Assembly (NCBI GenBank): GCA_035306605.1 | Contig: DATGNR010000035.1 | Direction: 5' to 3' (one strand) | Source of the DNA: Xanthomarina sp035306605 | Lineage (GTDB): Bacteria; Bacteroidota; Bacteroidia; Flavobacteriales; Flavobacteriaceae | DNA length: 64,000 bases | Part shown: piece by piece, positions 8,327 through 17,098 of the stretch | Position numbering within the stretch: the first letter of the stretch is position 1 | Layout: every line of letters begins with the position of its first letter | Program-made: the position numbers and the translations under genes | The notes under the pieces: generated by a model | Database searches by the model: none | What the model saw: the letters and a program-made list of their open reading frames with translations, nothing else | What the model was told of the DNA's origin: nothing

Positions 8327-8761
8327 ATGAAAATTTCTATCGGAAACGATCACGCTGGAACAGAGTATAAATTTGCTGTAATTAAACATTTAGAAGCTAA
8401 AGGTTTTACCGTTACAAATTATGGGACGGACACAAATGATAGTGTTGATTATCCAGATTTTGTACATCCTGTAGCCCAAGATGTAGAAACTAACAAAGCA
8501 GATTTTGGTATTATTATTTGTGGTAGTGGAAATGGTGCTAATATGACAGCTAACAAGCATCAAGGTGTGCGTTCTGCACTTTGCTGGAGTAAGGAAATTG
8601 TTGCACTTGCAAGGCAGCATAACAATGCTAATGTTTTAAGTATTCCTGCACGTTATACAGCTTTACAACAAGCCATAGAAATGGTAGATACCTTTTTAGA
8701 AACTTCTTTTGAAGGTGGAAGACATGAAAATCGGGTTAATAAAATACCTGTGTCTTGTTAA
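8327..8761 (+). CDS. rpiB: Ribose-5-phosphate isomerase B
   Basis: Interconverts ribose 5-phosphate and ribulose 5-phosphate in the pentose phosphate pathway. The 144 residues are the normal RpiB length. Visible active-site features are the N-terminal IGNDHAG (Asp8/His9), Cys65 in the GIIICGSGNG loop (the catalytic base of RpiB), and His98 in ARQHNNANV. The LacA/RpiB signature GSGNGANMTANK is complete. It is the first gene on the right of the putative origin, transcribed away from it, and has DnaA-like boxes on both sides. No other pentose-pathway gene is adjacent. Confidence 0.95.
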   Translation: MKISIGNDHAGTEYKFAVIKHLEAKGFTVTNYGTDTNDSVDYPDFVHPVAQDVETNKADFGIIICGSGNGANMTANKHQGVRSALCWSKEIVALARQHNNANVLSIPARYTALQQAIEMVDTFLETSFEGGRHENRVNKIPVSC

Positions 8762-9071
8762 TTGATTGAAATTTAATGAAATTTTAGAGCTATTATTTCT
8801 TAAGATAAATAGATAATTTTTGAAACTACATCGAATGATATTAGTAGTTATCCGATCTATTTTTTTGTTATGAAGTTGTTGATAACATCATAGAAAATAA
8901 TACTGCGTCAGCAAAAAGCTTGAAGTTTATATTAGAAATGAATTTTTAAATTGTTATTTTTCTTCCACTTCTTTACCATAAATAGGATACTAAAGTAACT
9001 TGAGGATTTTAATATTTGGAAGTAAATATCTCTTATTAATAAAGGATGTTAATAACTACAAAAAAATAAAT
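8762..9071. other. Intergenic region with two reverse DnaA-like boxes
   Basis: 310 bp between rpiB and the GNAT start. I see no gene. It contains TGTTGATAA (8877-8885; reverse of TTATCAACA) and TGTTAATAA (9047-9055; reverse of TTATTAACA), variants of the boxes left of rpiB. A TTG-initiated extension of the GNAT frame from 9000 is possible but lacks support. Confidence 0.4.
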
Positions 9072-9515
9072 ATGCTTCAAATATTTACAAAAACTTTTGA
9101 GGAATTAAGTACGCAAGAACTTTACGACTTGTTACAACTACGGGCAGAAGTTTTTGTGGTAGAACAGGAATGTGCTTATCAAGATGTTGATGGTAAGGAC
9201 CAAAAAGCTTGGCATATTTTAGCTTATAAGGACAAAAAATTAGTTGCTTATACGCGATTTTTTAAACCAGGAGATTATTTTAAGGAAGCTAGTATTGGAA
9301 GAGTTTTGGTTGTAGAAAATCAAAGAAAACATAAATATGGCTATGATATTATGGAAGCTTCTATAACTGCGATAAAAGAGAATTTTAATGAAACAACCAT
9401 TAAAATTTCAGCGCAATGTTACTTAAAAAAGTTTTATAATAATTTAGGTTTTATAGAAACTGGAGAGGAATATCTTGAAGATGGTATTCCACATATGGCC
9501 ATGATAAAAAGTTAA
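9072..9515 (+). CDS. ElaA-type GNAT acetyltransferase
   Basis: A 147-residue member of the GNAT superfamily closest in pattern to ElaA. The start region FEELSTQELYDLLQLRAEVF and VVEQECAYQDVDGKD are typical of that family. The acetyl-CoA binding segment lies near IGRVLVVENQRKHKYGYDIM (about residues 76-96), and the C-terminal CYLKKFYNNLGFIETGEEYLEDGIPH matches the conserved end of GNAT folds. I chose the ATG at 9072 over an upstream TTG (9000), because the family begins about ten residues before the LSTQELY motif. The substrate is unknown. It ends 5 bp before the convergent OmpA gene. Confidence 0.85.
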   Translation: MLQIFTKTFEELSTQELYDLLQLRAEVFVVEQECAYQDVDGKDQKAWHILAYKDKKLVAYTRFFKPGDYFKEASIGRVLVVENQRKHKYGYDIMEASITAIKENFNETTIKISAQCYLKKFYNNLGFIETGEEYLEDGIPHMAMIKS

Positions 9516-9520
9516 TTTCA

Positions 9521-10360
9521 TTAATTAGATTCACCAACATACGTGATTAAAACTTCTACTCGTCTGTCGAATTTGGCTTCACCCCCAAGTGGAAATTTTC
9601 TACGCATTCCAACATATTTCATACGTCTTTTATCTATTCCTTTTTTCGCTAAATAATCGTAAATATATTTAGCTCTAGCTACCGATAAATTTCGTTGTTT
9701 AGTTTTTCTATCAATAGCATCTCTACTGTATTGTGTACAACATACATGACCTTGGATGGTAAAATATATGTCTTTTCTTTTAACTAGCACATCAGCCATT
9801 TTTTCCAAGGTTTTTTTAGATTCTGGTAGTAAAATGCTGTAACCTGTTTTAAATAAAATATTTTCTAATCGGATTTTGTCGCCAGCTTTTAAATTTTCAT
9901 CTAATAAAGCATCGGAAATATCTTTCTTTTCAGGAAGTTTAATTTCTCTTGGAGGATTGAAAGGGTGAACTATAATTTCTACTTTTCTGTTTAAACCTCT
10001 AATTTTATTTAGGTCTTCTTCTTGAACAACTTTTATTAAAACTTTGCCTTTTCCATCCACATTTGTAATGATGGACTCATCAAATTCATTATTGGAAAAA
10101 ATGGTTTTTATAGCATTGGCGCGCTCTTGAGAGAGAATAAGATTATAAGAATCGCTACCTCTATCGTCCGTAAAACCGTAAATAGTTATTTTTTCAATGT
10201 CTAGGCTTTCAATATCTGAGAGGAATAAAAGTAATCTATTATGTTCGGTTGATGGGACTTCAAATTTATCTGTTTCAAAATAGACTTCGTGTATTAATTC
10301 TGTTTGGGCAGTTACACTAAACCCAAGACTTAAAATCATTAATACAAAAAGCTTTTTCAT
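9521..10360 (-). CDS. Protein with two tandem OmpA-like domains
   Basis: A 279-residue exported protein. The signal peptide (residues 1-18, ending SVTAQ) is followed by two OmpA/peptidoglycan-binding-like domains. The first spans about 24-133, with YGFTDDRGSDSYNLILSQ, ERANAIK and NRKVEIIV. The second spans about 160-275, with IQGHVCC, NLSVARAKYIYDYLAKKG, YVGMRR and DRRVEVLI. Such domains usually bind diaminopimelate-type peptidoglycan. There is no beta-barrel or lipobox, so it is probably a soluble periplasmic protein. It is last in a leftward run rnpA, S41 protease, OmpA (66-nt gap), which may be an operon. Confidence 0.82.
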   Translation of the reverse strand: MKKLFVLMILSLGFSVTAQTELIHEVYFETDKFEVPSTEHNRLLLFLSDIESLDIEKITIYGFTDDRGSDSYNLILSQERANAIKTIFSNNEFDESIITNVDGKGKVLIKVVQEEDLNKIRGLNRKVEIIVHPFNPPREIKLPEKKDISDALLDENLKAGDKIRLENILFKTGYSILLPESKKTLEKMADVLVKRKDIYFTIQGHVCCTQYSRDAIDRKTKQRNLSVARAKYIYDYLAKKGIDKRRMKYVGMRRKFPLGGEAKFDRRVEVLITYVGESN

Positions 10361-10426
10361 AAGAGGTTAATGAAATATATATAGTAAATATATGTATTTA
10401 CATTCAATAATTCAAAGAAACGTAAA

Positions 10427-12064
10427 TTACCTTAGATAATCCATATATTTACTAGGGTCAGCTAAAATTTCAGTGGCTTTCATAATTTCTAAATTATGAG
10501 TTTTATAATAGTCGTACAAGCCTTCTCTATAAACATAACGTTTTACAATTTCGTCTGTTAACAAGTTTAAAATTTGTTCTTTATTTTCGTTAATAGCTAA
10601 TTCTTTTGAGTTTTTTAAATTGTTAAGTAACGTAGTGTAATCTGTTTTTATATTATCGTCTAATTCTTCTTTTTTAGCATTTTCAAAAACAGTTTTTAAG
10701 GACTTTTCGGTTTCGGTTATAAACGAGAAATTATTAGAGTTTAGGTAGTTTTTAAAGTCTTTGAAATCGGAATCTTTTAATTTAAAATTGTTTATATCTG
10801 TTAAATTTGAATGCTTGTAATAGTATTCTGTTGCATAATCGAAAAGTAGAAAATCGTTGATTATAGCATCTGTTATAGCTGTATTGTTTGATATTTCGAA
10901 ACTTTGATCTGGTTGTACGCCTCCTCCATCAAAAACGGGGCGCCCATTCTTAGTTTTAAATTCATGTTGTTCTTTACTGTCAATTCTTATAGCATTTCCT
11001 TTTGCGTCTCTGTTGGCATAATCTAATGCTTGTATACAACGTCCTGAAGGTGTATAGTATCTAGAAATTGTAATTTTTAATTGGGTGCCATAAGTTAATG
11101 GTTTAGGACGTTGCACTAATCCTTTACCAAAACTTCTAGAACCTAGAATAACTGCACGATCAAGGTCTTGTAAGGAACCTGAAACGATTTCGCTAGCAGA
11201 TGCACTTCCTCCATTAATTAAAACCACTAATGGAATTTCGCTGTCAATGGCATCTTTTTGTGTGTAATAGGTTCTATTATATTTTTTTACTTTCGATTTT
11301 GTTGTTACCACTAGTTGTCCTTTTGGTACAAATAGATTTACCACATTTACTGCTTCATGCAGTAAGCCTCCGGGATTGTTGCGTAAATCTAAAATAATTC
11401 GATTAGCTCCTTGAGCTTTTAAATCTTTTAAGGCATATCCGGTTTGAGAGGATGCTTTGTTATTAAACGTACTCAATACAATATAGCCTGTTTTATCGTC
11501 TATCATAGAAAAGTGCGGTACAGCATCAATTTCTATTTCAGAACGCTTAATAGTTGCTTTATATTCTTTTCCTTGACGTAAATAGGTGACTTCTACTGAA
11601 GAGTTTGAGGTTCCTTTAAGTAAATCGCCAGCATCATCTTTATAATTAGATAGAACCACCTCTCCTACTTTAATAATTTCGTCTCCAGCTTTTAATCCTG
11701 CTTTATCTGCTGGATATTCTTTATATGGTTCTACAATTACCAATCTATCTTTTAGAGTTCTTACTTTGGCTCCAATTCCGGTATAATCTCCTGTACGTCT
11801 AATACGTTCTGCTTCTACATCTTGTTCGTTATAGAAGTTGGTGTAAGGATCTAAATCTTTCAACATGCTTTTTATAGCCGTATCCATTAAATCTGCAGGA
11901 TTGGTTTCATCCACATAATTCATATTAAGTTCTTTGAAAAGCGTGGTGAAAATTTCAATTTGCTTAGCTATTTCAAAAAAATCGTTTTGAAAGGCAGATC
12001 CTGTAAAGAAAATGGTAACTGCCACGACAGGAATGAGCACGAGTCTCTTTAGTTTGTTCTTCAT
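10427..12064 (-). CDS. S41-family carboxy-terminal processing protease (CtpA-like)
   Basis: A periplasmic serine protease that trims or degrades proteins from the C-terminus. With the ATG at 12062-12064 it has 545 residues: a signal anchor (about 7-24), a PDZ domain (about 95-170, with GIGAKV and KAGLKAGDEI), and the S41 catalytic domain (about 190-400). The NPGG motif is at about 230-233, the probable nucleophile Ser289 is in GGSASASEIV, and the general-base Lys314 is in SFGKGLVQ. A helical C-terminal extension (about 400-545) is longer than in minimal CtpA. A GTG-like extension into rnpA is possible, but the ATG leaves a 7-nt gap after rnpA and gives a proper signal peptide. Probably cotranscribed with rnpA. 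Confidence 0.92.
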   Translation of the reverse strand: MKNKLKRLVLIPVVAVTIFFTGSAFQNDFFEIAKQIEIFTTLFKELNMNYVDETNPADLMDTAIKSMLKDLDPYTNFYNEQDVEAERIRRTGDYTGIGAKVRTLKDRLVIVEPYKEYPADKAGLKAGDEIIKVGEVVLSNYKDDAGDLLKGTSNSSVEVTYLRQGKEYKATIKRSEIEIDAVPHFSMIDDKTGYIVLSTFNNKASSQTGYALKDLKAQGANRIILDLRNNPGGLLHEAVNVVNLFVPKGQLVVTTKSKVKKYNRTYYTQKDAIDSEIPLVVLINGGSASASEIVSGSLQDLDRAVILGSRSFGKGLVQRPKPLTYGTQLKITISRYYTPSGRCIQALDYANRDAKGNAIRIDSKEQHEFKTKNGRPVFDGGGVQPDQSFEISNNTAITDAIINDFLLFDYATEYYYKHSNLTDINNFKLKDSDFKDFKNYLNSNNFSFITETEKSLKTVFENAKKEELDDNIKTDYTTLLNNLKNSKELAINENKEQILNLLTDEIVKRYVYREGLYDYYKTHNLEIMKATEILADPSKYMDYLR

Positions 12065-12071
12065 TAGAAAT

Positions 12072-12449
12072 TTATTCTTTAATGCTTTTATCCACAAATT
12101 TTGTTAACAATTGCTTCATCTTCGTTTCGATTTCGTGAAAAGTTGGTTTTTCTTTCCCAATGTACAAAATCATAAACGCATATTGTGTTGGTAAGTTGTT
12201 AAAATAGGCTTTATTATTTAATCTATAAGCTTCACGCAACAAACGTTTTATGTGGTTTCTATCTACTGCTTTTTTAAAATTACGTTTAGAAACCGAGACC
12301 CCGGTTTTTATTTTAACCTCCTCATCAAAGGTGGTTTTAAGGTATACCATTCTTAAGGGATAAGTCGAAACTGATTTTCCTTCTAGAAATAATTTTGAAA
12401 TCAACTTTTCGCTTTTAAGCTTTTCTTTTTTTGGGTATGATGCGTTCAT
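12072..12449 (-). CDS. rnpA: Ribonuclease P protein component
   Basis: The protein cofactor of RNase P, which removes the 5' leader of tRNA precursors. The 125 residues from the ATG at 12447-12449 show the signature basic helix AVDRNHIKRLLREAYR (RNR motif). The start is normal for the family (KKEKLKSEKLISKLFLEGKS), and the central strand KTGVSVSKRNFKKA is conserved. An upstream TTG (12461) is less likely. The gene is not next to rpmH here but heads a leftward unit with the S41 protease. A promoter TTG-N18-TACATTTG lies at 12467-12495. Confidence 0.93.
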   Translation of the reverse strand: MNASYPKKEKLKSEKLISKLFLEGKSVSTYPLRMVYLKTTFDEEVKIKTGVSVSKRNFKKAVDRNHIKRLLREAYRLNNKAYFNNLPTQYAFMILYIGKEKPTFHEIETKMKQLLTKFVDKSIKE

Positions 12450-12466
12450 AAGTCTTAACAAGTTAA

Positions 12467-12495
12467 CAAATGTAATAAATACGAATAAGCTTCAA
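12467..12495 (-). promoter_or_regulatory. Promoter of rnpA unit
   Basis: Minus strand TTG (12495-12493), 18 nt, TACATTTG (12474-12467): an exact -7 consensus with acceptable spacing. The leader would be about 10 nt. Confidence 0.6.
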
Positions 12496-12519
12496 GTTGT
12501 TTTATTTAGTTTGAGTCAT

Positions 12520-12554
12520 AAAAAAAACCTGCAAGATTTTAATTCTTGCAGGTT
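12520..12554 (-). terminator. Rho-independent terminator of the M1 aminopeptidase gene
   Basis: An 11-bp perfect stem (AACCTGCAAGA with TCTTGCAGGTT) and a 7-nt loop, followed on the minus strand by eight U. It lies 28 nt after the M1 gene stop. Confidence 0.88.
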
Positions 12555-12581
12555 CTTTACTATTTTGAAGTTATAAGTGAA

Positions 12582-14408
12582 TTAGAACTCAAATTTATTA
12601 TTTTCTTTATTAACATCGGCCATTTTTTCATTTGGATCTATTTGTACCGATTTTATGGTTTTTGATGCTTTAAAGGTATATGTAGGATATGCCCAAGCCC
12701 AATCTGATAATGGTGTAGCCGACGTTGGTTTTCTACCATACATCATTCTAAGAGGAATATAAAAATCTTCTGTGGTTCCATCTGTATAGGTAATGGTTAT
12801 ATCTAATGGCATTGGCATAATACCAATACGTTCTAGAGTTACTGCATCTCCACTTACTGCTTTTACTCCATAATCGATAGTGTTAGTAGTTTCAGTAAAA
12901 TCGTTTAAGTACCAACCTAATTCAAGGTTTGATACTTTTTCGGCAGTACGGATAAAATCTGTTGATGTTGGATGTGTAAATTTAAAATCGTTGTAATATT
13001 TTTTTAGTGTTTCTTTTAAATTGTCTTCACCAATAATATAACCTAATTGCTCTAAAAATACAGCACCTTTACTATAAGCTGATATTCCGTAGGCTTGATT
13101 GTATTCAAATCTATCAGCTTGAGTGGTTAAAGGTTGTTCTTTACCGGAAGTAGCTAAATAAATGTAATTTCTATAGGAGCTTGCAATTGGGTTTCCTTCA
13201 TTATTTCCCATAACGGCATCCATAGCGTAATCGCTAATATAGCTTGTAAATCCTTCGTCCATCCAATAGTATTTAAGCTCGTTTGTAGCTAATATGAATT
13301 GAAACCATTTATGGGCTAATTCGTGAGCTGTAACGCCTACTAAACTTCCTAATTTACGTTCTCCAGTAATTAATGTACTCATGGCGTATTCCATTCCTCC
13401 ATCTCCACCTTGAATAACAGAATATTGGTCGTAAGGATATTCACCAATATGCTCGGTAAAATATTCCATTAGTTCAGCTGTTTTTGGCTGTAATTTTTTC
13501 CAGTTTTCTAAATAGTTGTCTGCCAATGTGCTTTTGTAAAAGAAACGAAGTAATGGTCCATTTGGCATTTGCAAGGTATCGTGGATATAGTCAGGATCTG
13601 CAGCCCATGCAAAATCATGAACTTTAGGAGCTTTAAAATGCCATGAAAGCATGTTGCCTTTAGGAAGTTCTATCTCTTCAGTTTCATATCCGTGACCAAT
13701 TTCATTTGGATTTTGTAAATATCCAGTTCCACCAATTACATAATTTTTATCGATGTTGATAGTTACATCAAAATCTCCCCAAACTCCGTGAAACTCTCTT
13801 CCTATATAAGGATATGCGTGCCAACCTTCATAGTCGTATTCAACTAATTTTGGATACCATTGTGTCATAGATAAGGCTACACCTTCTGAACTGTCTCTTC
13901 CAGAACGACGAACTTGTAATGGAACTTGGCCATTAAAAATCATATCGAACGTTACTTTTTCACCTGGTTGAATAGGTTTGTGTAACTGTACTTTTAAAAT
14001 AGTTCCAATCACATCGTAGTTTAAAATAATACCATCTTGTTTTAAAGAACTTACGTTTAAATAGCCAATTTCGTCTGGTTTTAAATTTGCGATTCTATCA
14101 CCAACTCTACTATCTGGATCTGCAATAGTTCGAGATCTTACATCCATTTCGCTTCCTGGTTGGAAGGCATTAAAATATAAGTGATAGTATACATTATTTA
14201 ATACATCTGGCGAGTTATTGGTGTAAACCAATTGTTGTGTTCCAGTGTATTGAAATGAATTAACATCCATAGTAACCTCCATTTTATAGTCAACATGTTG
14301 TTGCCAATAACCAGGTTTAATCGAGTTAATTTCAAGCCCTTTGTTTTGCGAAATTGCCGTTGTAAAAAGGATACTTAAACAAAAAAGTAGTACAAAGTTT
14401 TTCTTCAT
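12582..14408 (-). CDS. M1-family zinc aminopeptidase, exported
   Basis: A 608-residue metallopeptidase of the M1 family. It has a signal peptide (residues 1-21, ending AISQ), an N-terminal beta-saddle (about 30-255), and a catalytic domain with the zinc site HELAH (His362, Glu363, His366) plus the third ligand Glu385 in MDEGFTSY. The exopeptidase recognition loop GGMEYAMSTLI (about 338-348) stands for the GAMEN motif. It is shorter than classical aminopeptidase N (about 870 residues), lacking the large C-terminal helical domain, as in many Bacteroidota M1 proteins. Probably releases N-terminal residues from peptides in the periplasm. It lies downstream of the S8 protease but is separated from it by a terminator. 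Confidence 0.93.
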   Translation of the reverse strand: MKKNFVLLFCLSILFTTAISQNKGLEINSIKPGYWQQHVDYKMEVTMDVNSFQYTGTQQLVYTNNSPDVLNNVYYHLYFNAFQPGSEMDVRSRTIADPDSRVGDRIANLKPDEIGYLNVSSLKQDGIILNYDVIGTILKVQLHKPIQPGEKVTFDMIFNGQVPLQVRRSGRDSSEGVALSMTQWYPKLVEYDYEGWHAYPYIGREFHGVWGDFDVTINIDKNYVIGGTGYLQNPNEIGHGYETEEIELPKGNMLSWHFKAPKVHDFAWAADPDYIHDTLQMPNGPLLRFFYKSTLADNYLENWKKLQPKTAELMEYFTEHIGEYPYDQYSVIQGGDGGMEYAMSTLITGERKLGSLVGVTAHELAHKWFQFILATNELKYYWMDEGFTSYISDYAMDAVMGNNEGNPIASSYRNYIYLATSGKEQPLTTQADRFEYNQAYGISAYSKGAVFLEQLGYIIGEDNLKETLKKYYNDFKFTHPTSTDFIRTAEKVSNLELGWYLNDFTETTNTIDYGVKAVSGDAVTLERIGIMPMPLDITITYTDGTTEDFYIPLRMMYGRKPTSATPLSDWAWAYPTYTFKASKTIKSVQIDPNEKMADVNKENNKFEF

Positions 14409-14420
14409 TTTTATTAAATT

Positions 14421-14452
14421 AAAAAAGCCTCAACTTTTAAGGGTGAGGCTTT
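14421..14452 (-). terminator. Terminator between S8 protease and M1 genes
   Basis: AAAGCCTCA and TGAGGCTTT form a 9-bp stem with an 11-nt loop, followed on the minus strand by a U-run. It lies 17 nt after the S8 stop and just before the M1 start, so some read-through is likely needed unless M1 has its own promoter. Confidence 0.75.
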
Positions 14453-14468
14453 AGGTTTTTAAATATTA

Positions 14469-16079
14469 TTATTTAGAAAGCTGCTCTGCCATAATTAGTG
14501 CGTTATACGCATTCATTATTTTGCCAGATTTGGAGAGGTCTCCAATAGGCTTAATGTTATCTGTATCGCCACCTACAACTACTTTAGTTGTTAAAGCTAG
14601 ACCAGAATCCATAAGTATTTGTTTTACTTGAGCTGCAGATAATTTTGGATAGTAAGAACGAATTAACGCAGCAACACCAGCTACAGCAGGAGCGGCCATT
14701 GAGGTACCTCCCATTGTTTTGTATTCATTTTCTGGTGTGGTAGAGTATATTTTAGCTCCAGGGGCAAAAACATCTACATTTATTTTTCCGTAGTTAGAAA
14801 AACCTGCAACCATATTCGATCCGTATTTAGGTTCTAATGCTCCTACCGTAATAAAAGTATTTGATACTTCAGGACCATTATTTACTTGATCGTTTGGATA
14901 AACAGCTACTTGATCTAAATCAGCACCATCGTTTCCTGCAGCATTAACAAAAATTACATCGTGTTGTCCTGCATAAGCAATAGCATCTCTTACCCAATCG
15001 CTATGTGGTGAAAAGTATTTACCAAAACTTCCGTTTATAATTTTTGCGCCGTTATCAACTGCATATCTAATAGCAAGTGCAATATCTTTATCGTACTCAT
15101 CGCCATTTGGAACTGCTCTTAAACTCATAATTTGAACGTTGTTAGCAACACCGTCAGCACCTTTTCCATTTCCACGTTCTGCAGCAATAATTCCAGCTAC
15201 GTGTGTACCATGGCTTTCAGTTTTATCTGAAGGAAGTACATTTCCATCTCCGTATCCTACATCTGTTAAATCGTTTGGATTATCACCAGTTGTTCTTCCG
15301 TTGAATTCAATGTTTAAGTTGTAGTTTAATTTATCATTAAAATAGTCAACACCTTCTTTAATAGATTCAAGGGCCGCTTGCGTATTATCGAAACCATTAC
15401 CATACATAAAGTTTAAAATACCTACTGCTTTAGTAAGTGCTTCGTCTTCTGTTTTAATAGCCTCTACGTCTTTTGCAGTGTAATCTTCTTTACCAAGGTG
15501 TTTAGACACTAAATCGTTAGCATTTTTTACTTGTTCGTAAATTTGGTCGTACTGAGCTTTTCTTTCAGTTGTTTCTTGGTATTCTTTGTCGTATTCAGCT
15601 TGAGCTCTATCCCAATCAGGACTAGATTTATCGCCACTTGCAAGAATACGTACAAACTCTAATTGTTCGTTGTAGGCATCACCTAAAAAGTTCCAACCAT
15701 AAACATCGTCTACATAGCCGTTATTATCGTCGTCTATTCCATTTCCAGGAATTTCTTTTTTATTAATCCATAAAACCCCGTTTAAATCTTCGTGTTCTAT
15801 ATCAATTCCAGAGTCTATAACTGCTACAATTACAGTTTCTCCTTTTTTGTTTTTTATAAGTTCAGCATAGGCCTTTTCAACACTCATCCCAGGAATGGTG
15901 TCTTTAACTAGGTCTAAATGTCCCCAAGTTTGTTTTTCAATTTCGGTTAATTCCGATACCTTTAAAGGAACTGAATCGATGTTTTCAACAGGAGTTGATA
16001 CAATTGTAGCTCCACCACCACAACTAGATAAGGTGACAGCAAGTAGTCCTGAAAATAAAAAAGGTTTCATTAATTTCAT
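14469..16079 (-). CDS. S8-family (subtilisin-like) serine protease lipoprotein
   Basis: A 536-residue lipoprotein (lipobox LSSC, Cys20) with a subtilase domain. All catalytic residues are present: Asp89 in AVIDSGID, His290 in ESHGTHVAG, oxyanion Asn383 in NAAGNDG, and Ser460 in GGTSMAAP. The Asp-His spacing is about 200 residues against about 32 in subtilisin. The excess (about 135-280) is charged and helical, including a Tyr/Glu/Lys-rich stretch, and looks like an inserted domain or built-in regulatory element. The protease is probably anchored in the outer or inner membrane facing the periplasm or the surface. It is 14 nt downstream of the MBL-fold gene, so the two may be cotranscribed. Confidence 0.93.
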   Translation of the reverse strand: MKLMKPFLFSGLLAVTLSSCGGGATIVSTPVENIDSVPLKVSELTEIEKQTWGHLDLVKDTIPGMSVEKAYAELIKNKKGETVIVAVIDSGIDIEHEDLNGVLWINKKEIPGNGIDDDNNGYVDDVYGWNFLGDAYNEQLEFVRILASGDKSSPDWDRAQAEYDKEYQETTERKAQYDQIYEQVKNANDLVSKHLGKEDYTAKDVEAIKTEDEALTKAVGILNFMYGNGFDNTQAALESIKEGVDYFNDKLNYNLNIEFNGRTTGDNPNDLTDVGYGDGNVLPSDKTESHGTHVAGIIAAERGNGKGADGVANNVQIMSLRAVPNGDEYDKDIALAIRYAVDNGAKIINGSFGKYFSPHSDWVRDAIAYAGQHDVIFVNAAGNDGADLDQVAVYPNDQVNNGPEVSNTFITVGALEPKYGSNMVAGFSNYGKINVDVFAPGAKIYSTTPENEYKTMGGTSMAAPAVAGVAALIRSYYPKLSAAQVKQILMDSGLALTTKVVVGGDTDNIKPIGDLSKSGKIMNAYNALIMAEQLSK

Positions 16080-16093
16080 TATAATATAAAGTA

Positions 16094-16954
16094 TTAGTTA
16101 AAAATTTCATTACAAGTATAAACATTATTTAGTCGCACGCCTTTATCTGTATGTTTTACCGTAATAATTTCGTTATGTGCATCGTGCTCCAAAAATAAGT
16201 AATAATTATTATCTGCGGCTAAATTCAAGAATTTTTCTTTTTCGTCCAAAGTTAGCAAAGGTCTTGTGTCATAACCCATTACAAACGGTAAAGGTAAATG
16301 TCCAGCCGTAGGTAATAAATCGGCAACAAAACAAATGGTTTTTCCTTTGTAATTAATCATTGGAAGCATTTGTTTGTCTGTATGACCGTTTGCAAAGAAA
16401 ATATCAAAATCTAGAGGACTATTTTTTAAGATATCTGTATCTGGAATTGAAGTAAATTTTAATTGACCGCTTTCTTCCATTGGAAGAATGTTTTCCTTAA
16501 GAAATGAAGCCTTTTCTCTATTGTTAGGTTGAGTTGCCCACTTCCAATGGTCTTGATTGCTCCAAAAGTTAGCATTTTTAAAGGCAGGCTCATACCCAGT
16601 TTTTTCTTTGTTCCATTGAATTGATCCACCACAATGGTCAAAATGAAGATGCGTCATAAACACATCAGTTACATCATCTCTATGGAAACCATACTTTTTC
16701 AGGGATTTATCTAAACTATCATCTCCCCACAAGTAATAATAACCAAAAAACTTATCGTTTTGTTTATTGCCCATACCTGTATCAATCAATACTAGTTTGT
16801 CCCCGTCTTCAATAAGCATACAACGGGCAGCAATATCAATCATATTGTTGTTATCAGCTGGATTTGTTCTTTGCCATATGGATTTTGGAACAACTCCAAA
16901 CATGGCTCCACCATCTAATTTAAAATTTCCGGACTCTATTGGATATAAATTCAT
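16094..16954 (-). CDS. Metallo-beta-lactamase-fold hydrolase
   Basis: A 286-residue cytosolic member of the MBL superfamily. The dinuclear metal motif is complete: THLHFDH (His102, His104, Asp106, His107), preceded by the LVLIDTGMG strand (Asp58). A third-ligand histidine is likely in FANGHTDKQ, and later ligands lie in CFVADLLPTAGHL and EHDAHNE. The layout resembles the lactonase-like branch (AiiA/YtnP-type), in which enzymes open homoserine lactones or related esters, but the substrate cannot be read. It precedes the S8 protease with a 14-nt gap. There is no signal peptide. Confidence 0.88.
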   Translation of the reverse strand: MNLYPIESGNFKLDGGAMFGVVPKSIWQRTNPADNNNMIDIAARCMLIEDGDKLVLIDTGMGNKQNDKFFGYYYLWGDDSLDKSLKKYGFHRDDVTDVFMTHLHFDHCGGSIQWNKEKTGYEPAFKNANFWSNQDHWKWATQPNNREKASFLKENILPMEESGQLKFTSIPDTDILKNSPLDFDIFFANGHTDKQMLPMINYKGKTICFVADLLPTAGHLPLPFVMGYDTRPLLTLDEKEKFLNLAADNNYYLFLEHDAHNEIITVKHTDKGVRLNNVYTCNEIFN

Positions 16955-17098
16955 AAGGACTGCAAATTACTAAAAGACTTAATATAAGCGAAAATAATGT
17001 GATGATATTAGATGTTTTTTAACATTTGAAGTTAATGTACTCGTCTTTAATTAATTTGTAGCTATGGAAATAAATTATAATTTTATAAAAAATAAATA

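Noticed and set aside
9000..9071. TTG-initiated extension of the GNAT gene
   Set aside because: The added residues do not resemble the family start, and the segment holds a DnaA-like box.
12088..12096. Perfect TTATCCACA inside the rnpA coding end
   Set aside because: It encodes conserved Val-Asp-Lys residues of RnpA and stands alone, so it is probably chance rather than an origin site.
9521..17000. Leftward protease block (S41, M1, S8, MBL) as a defence or toxin cluster
   Set aside because: All are standard flavobacterial housekeeping or envelope enzymes, with terminators between them and no linked unknown genes.
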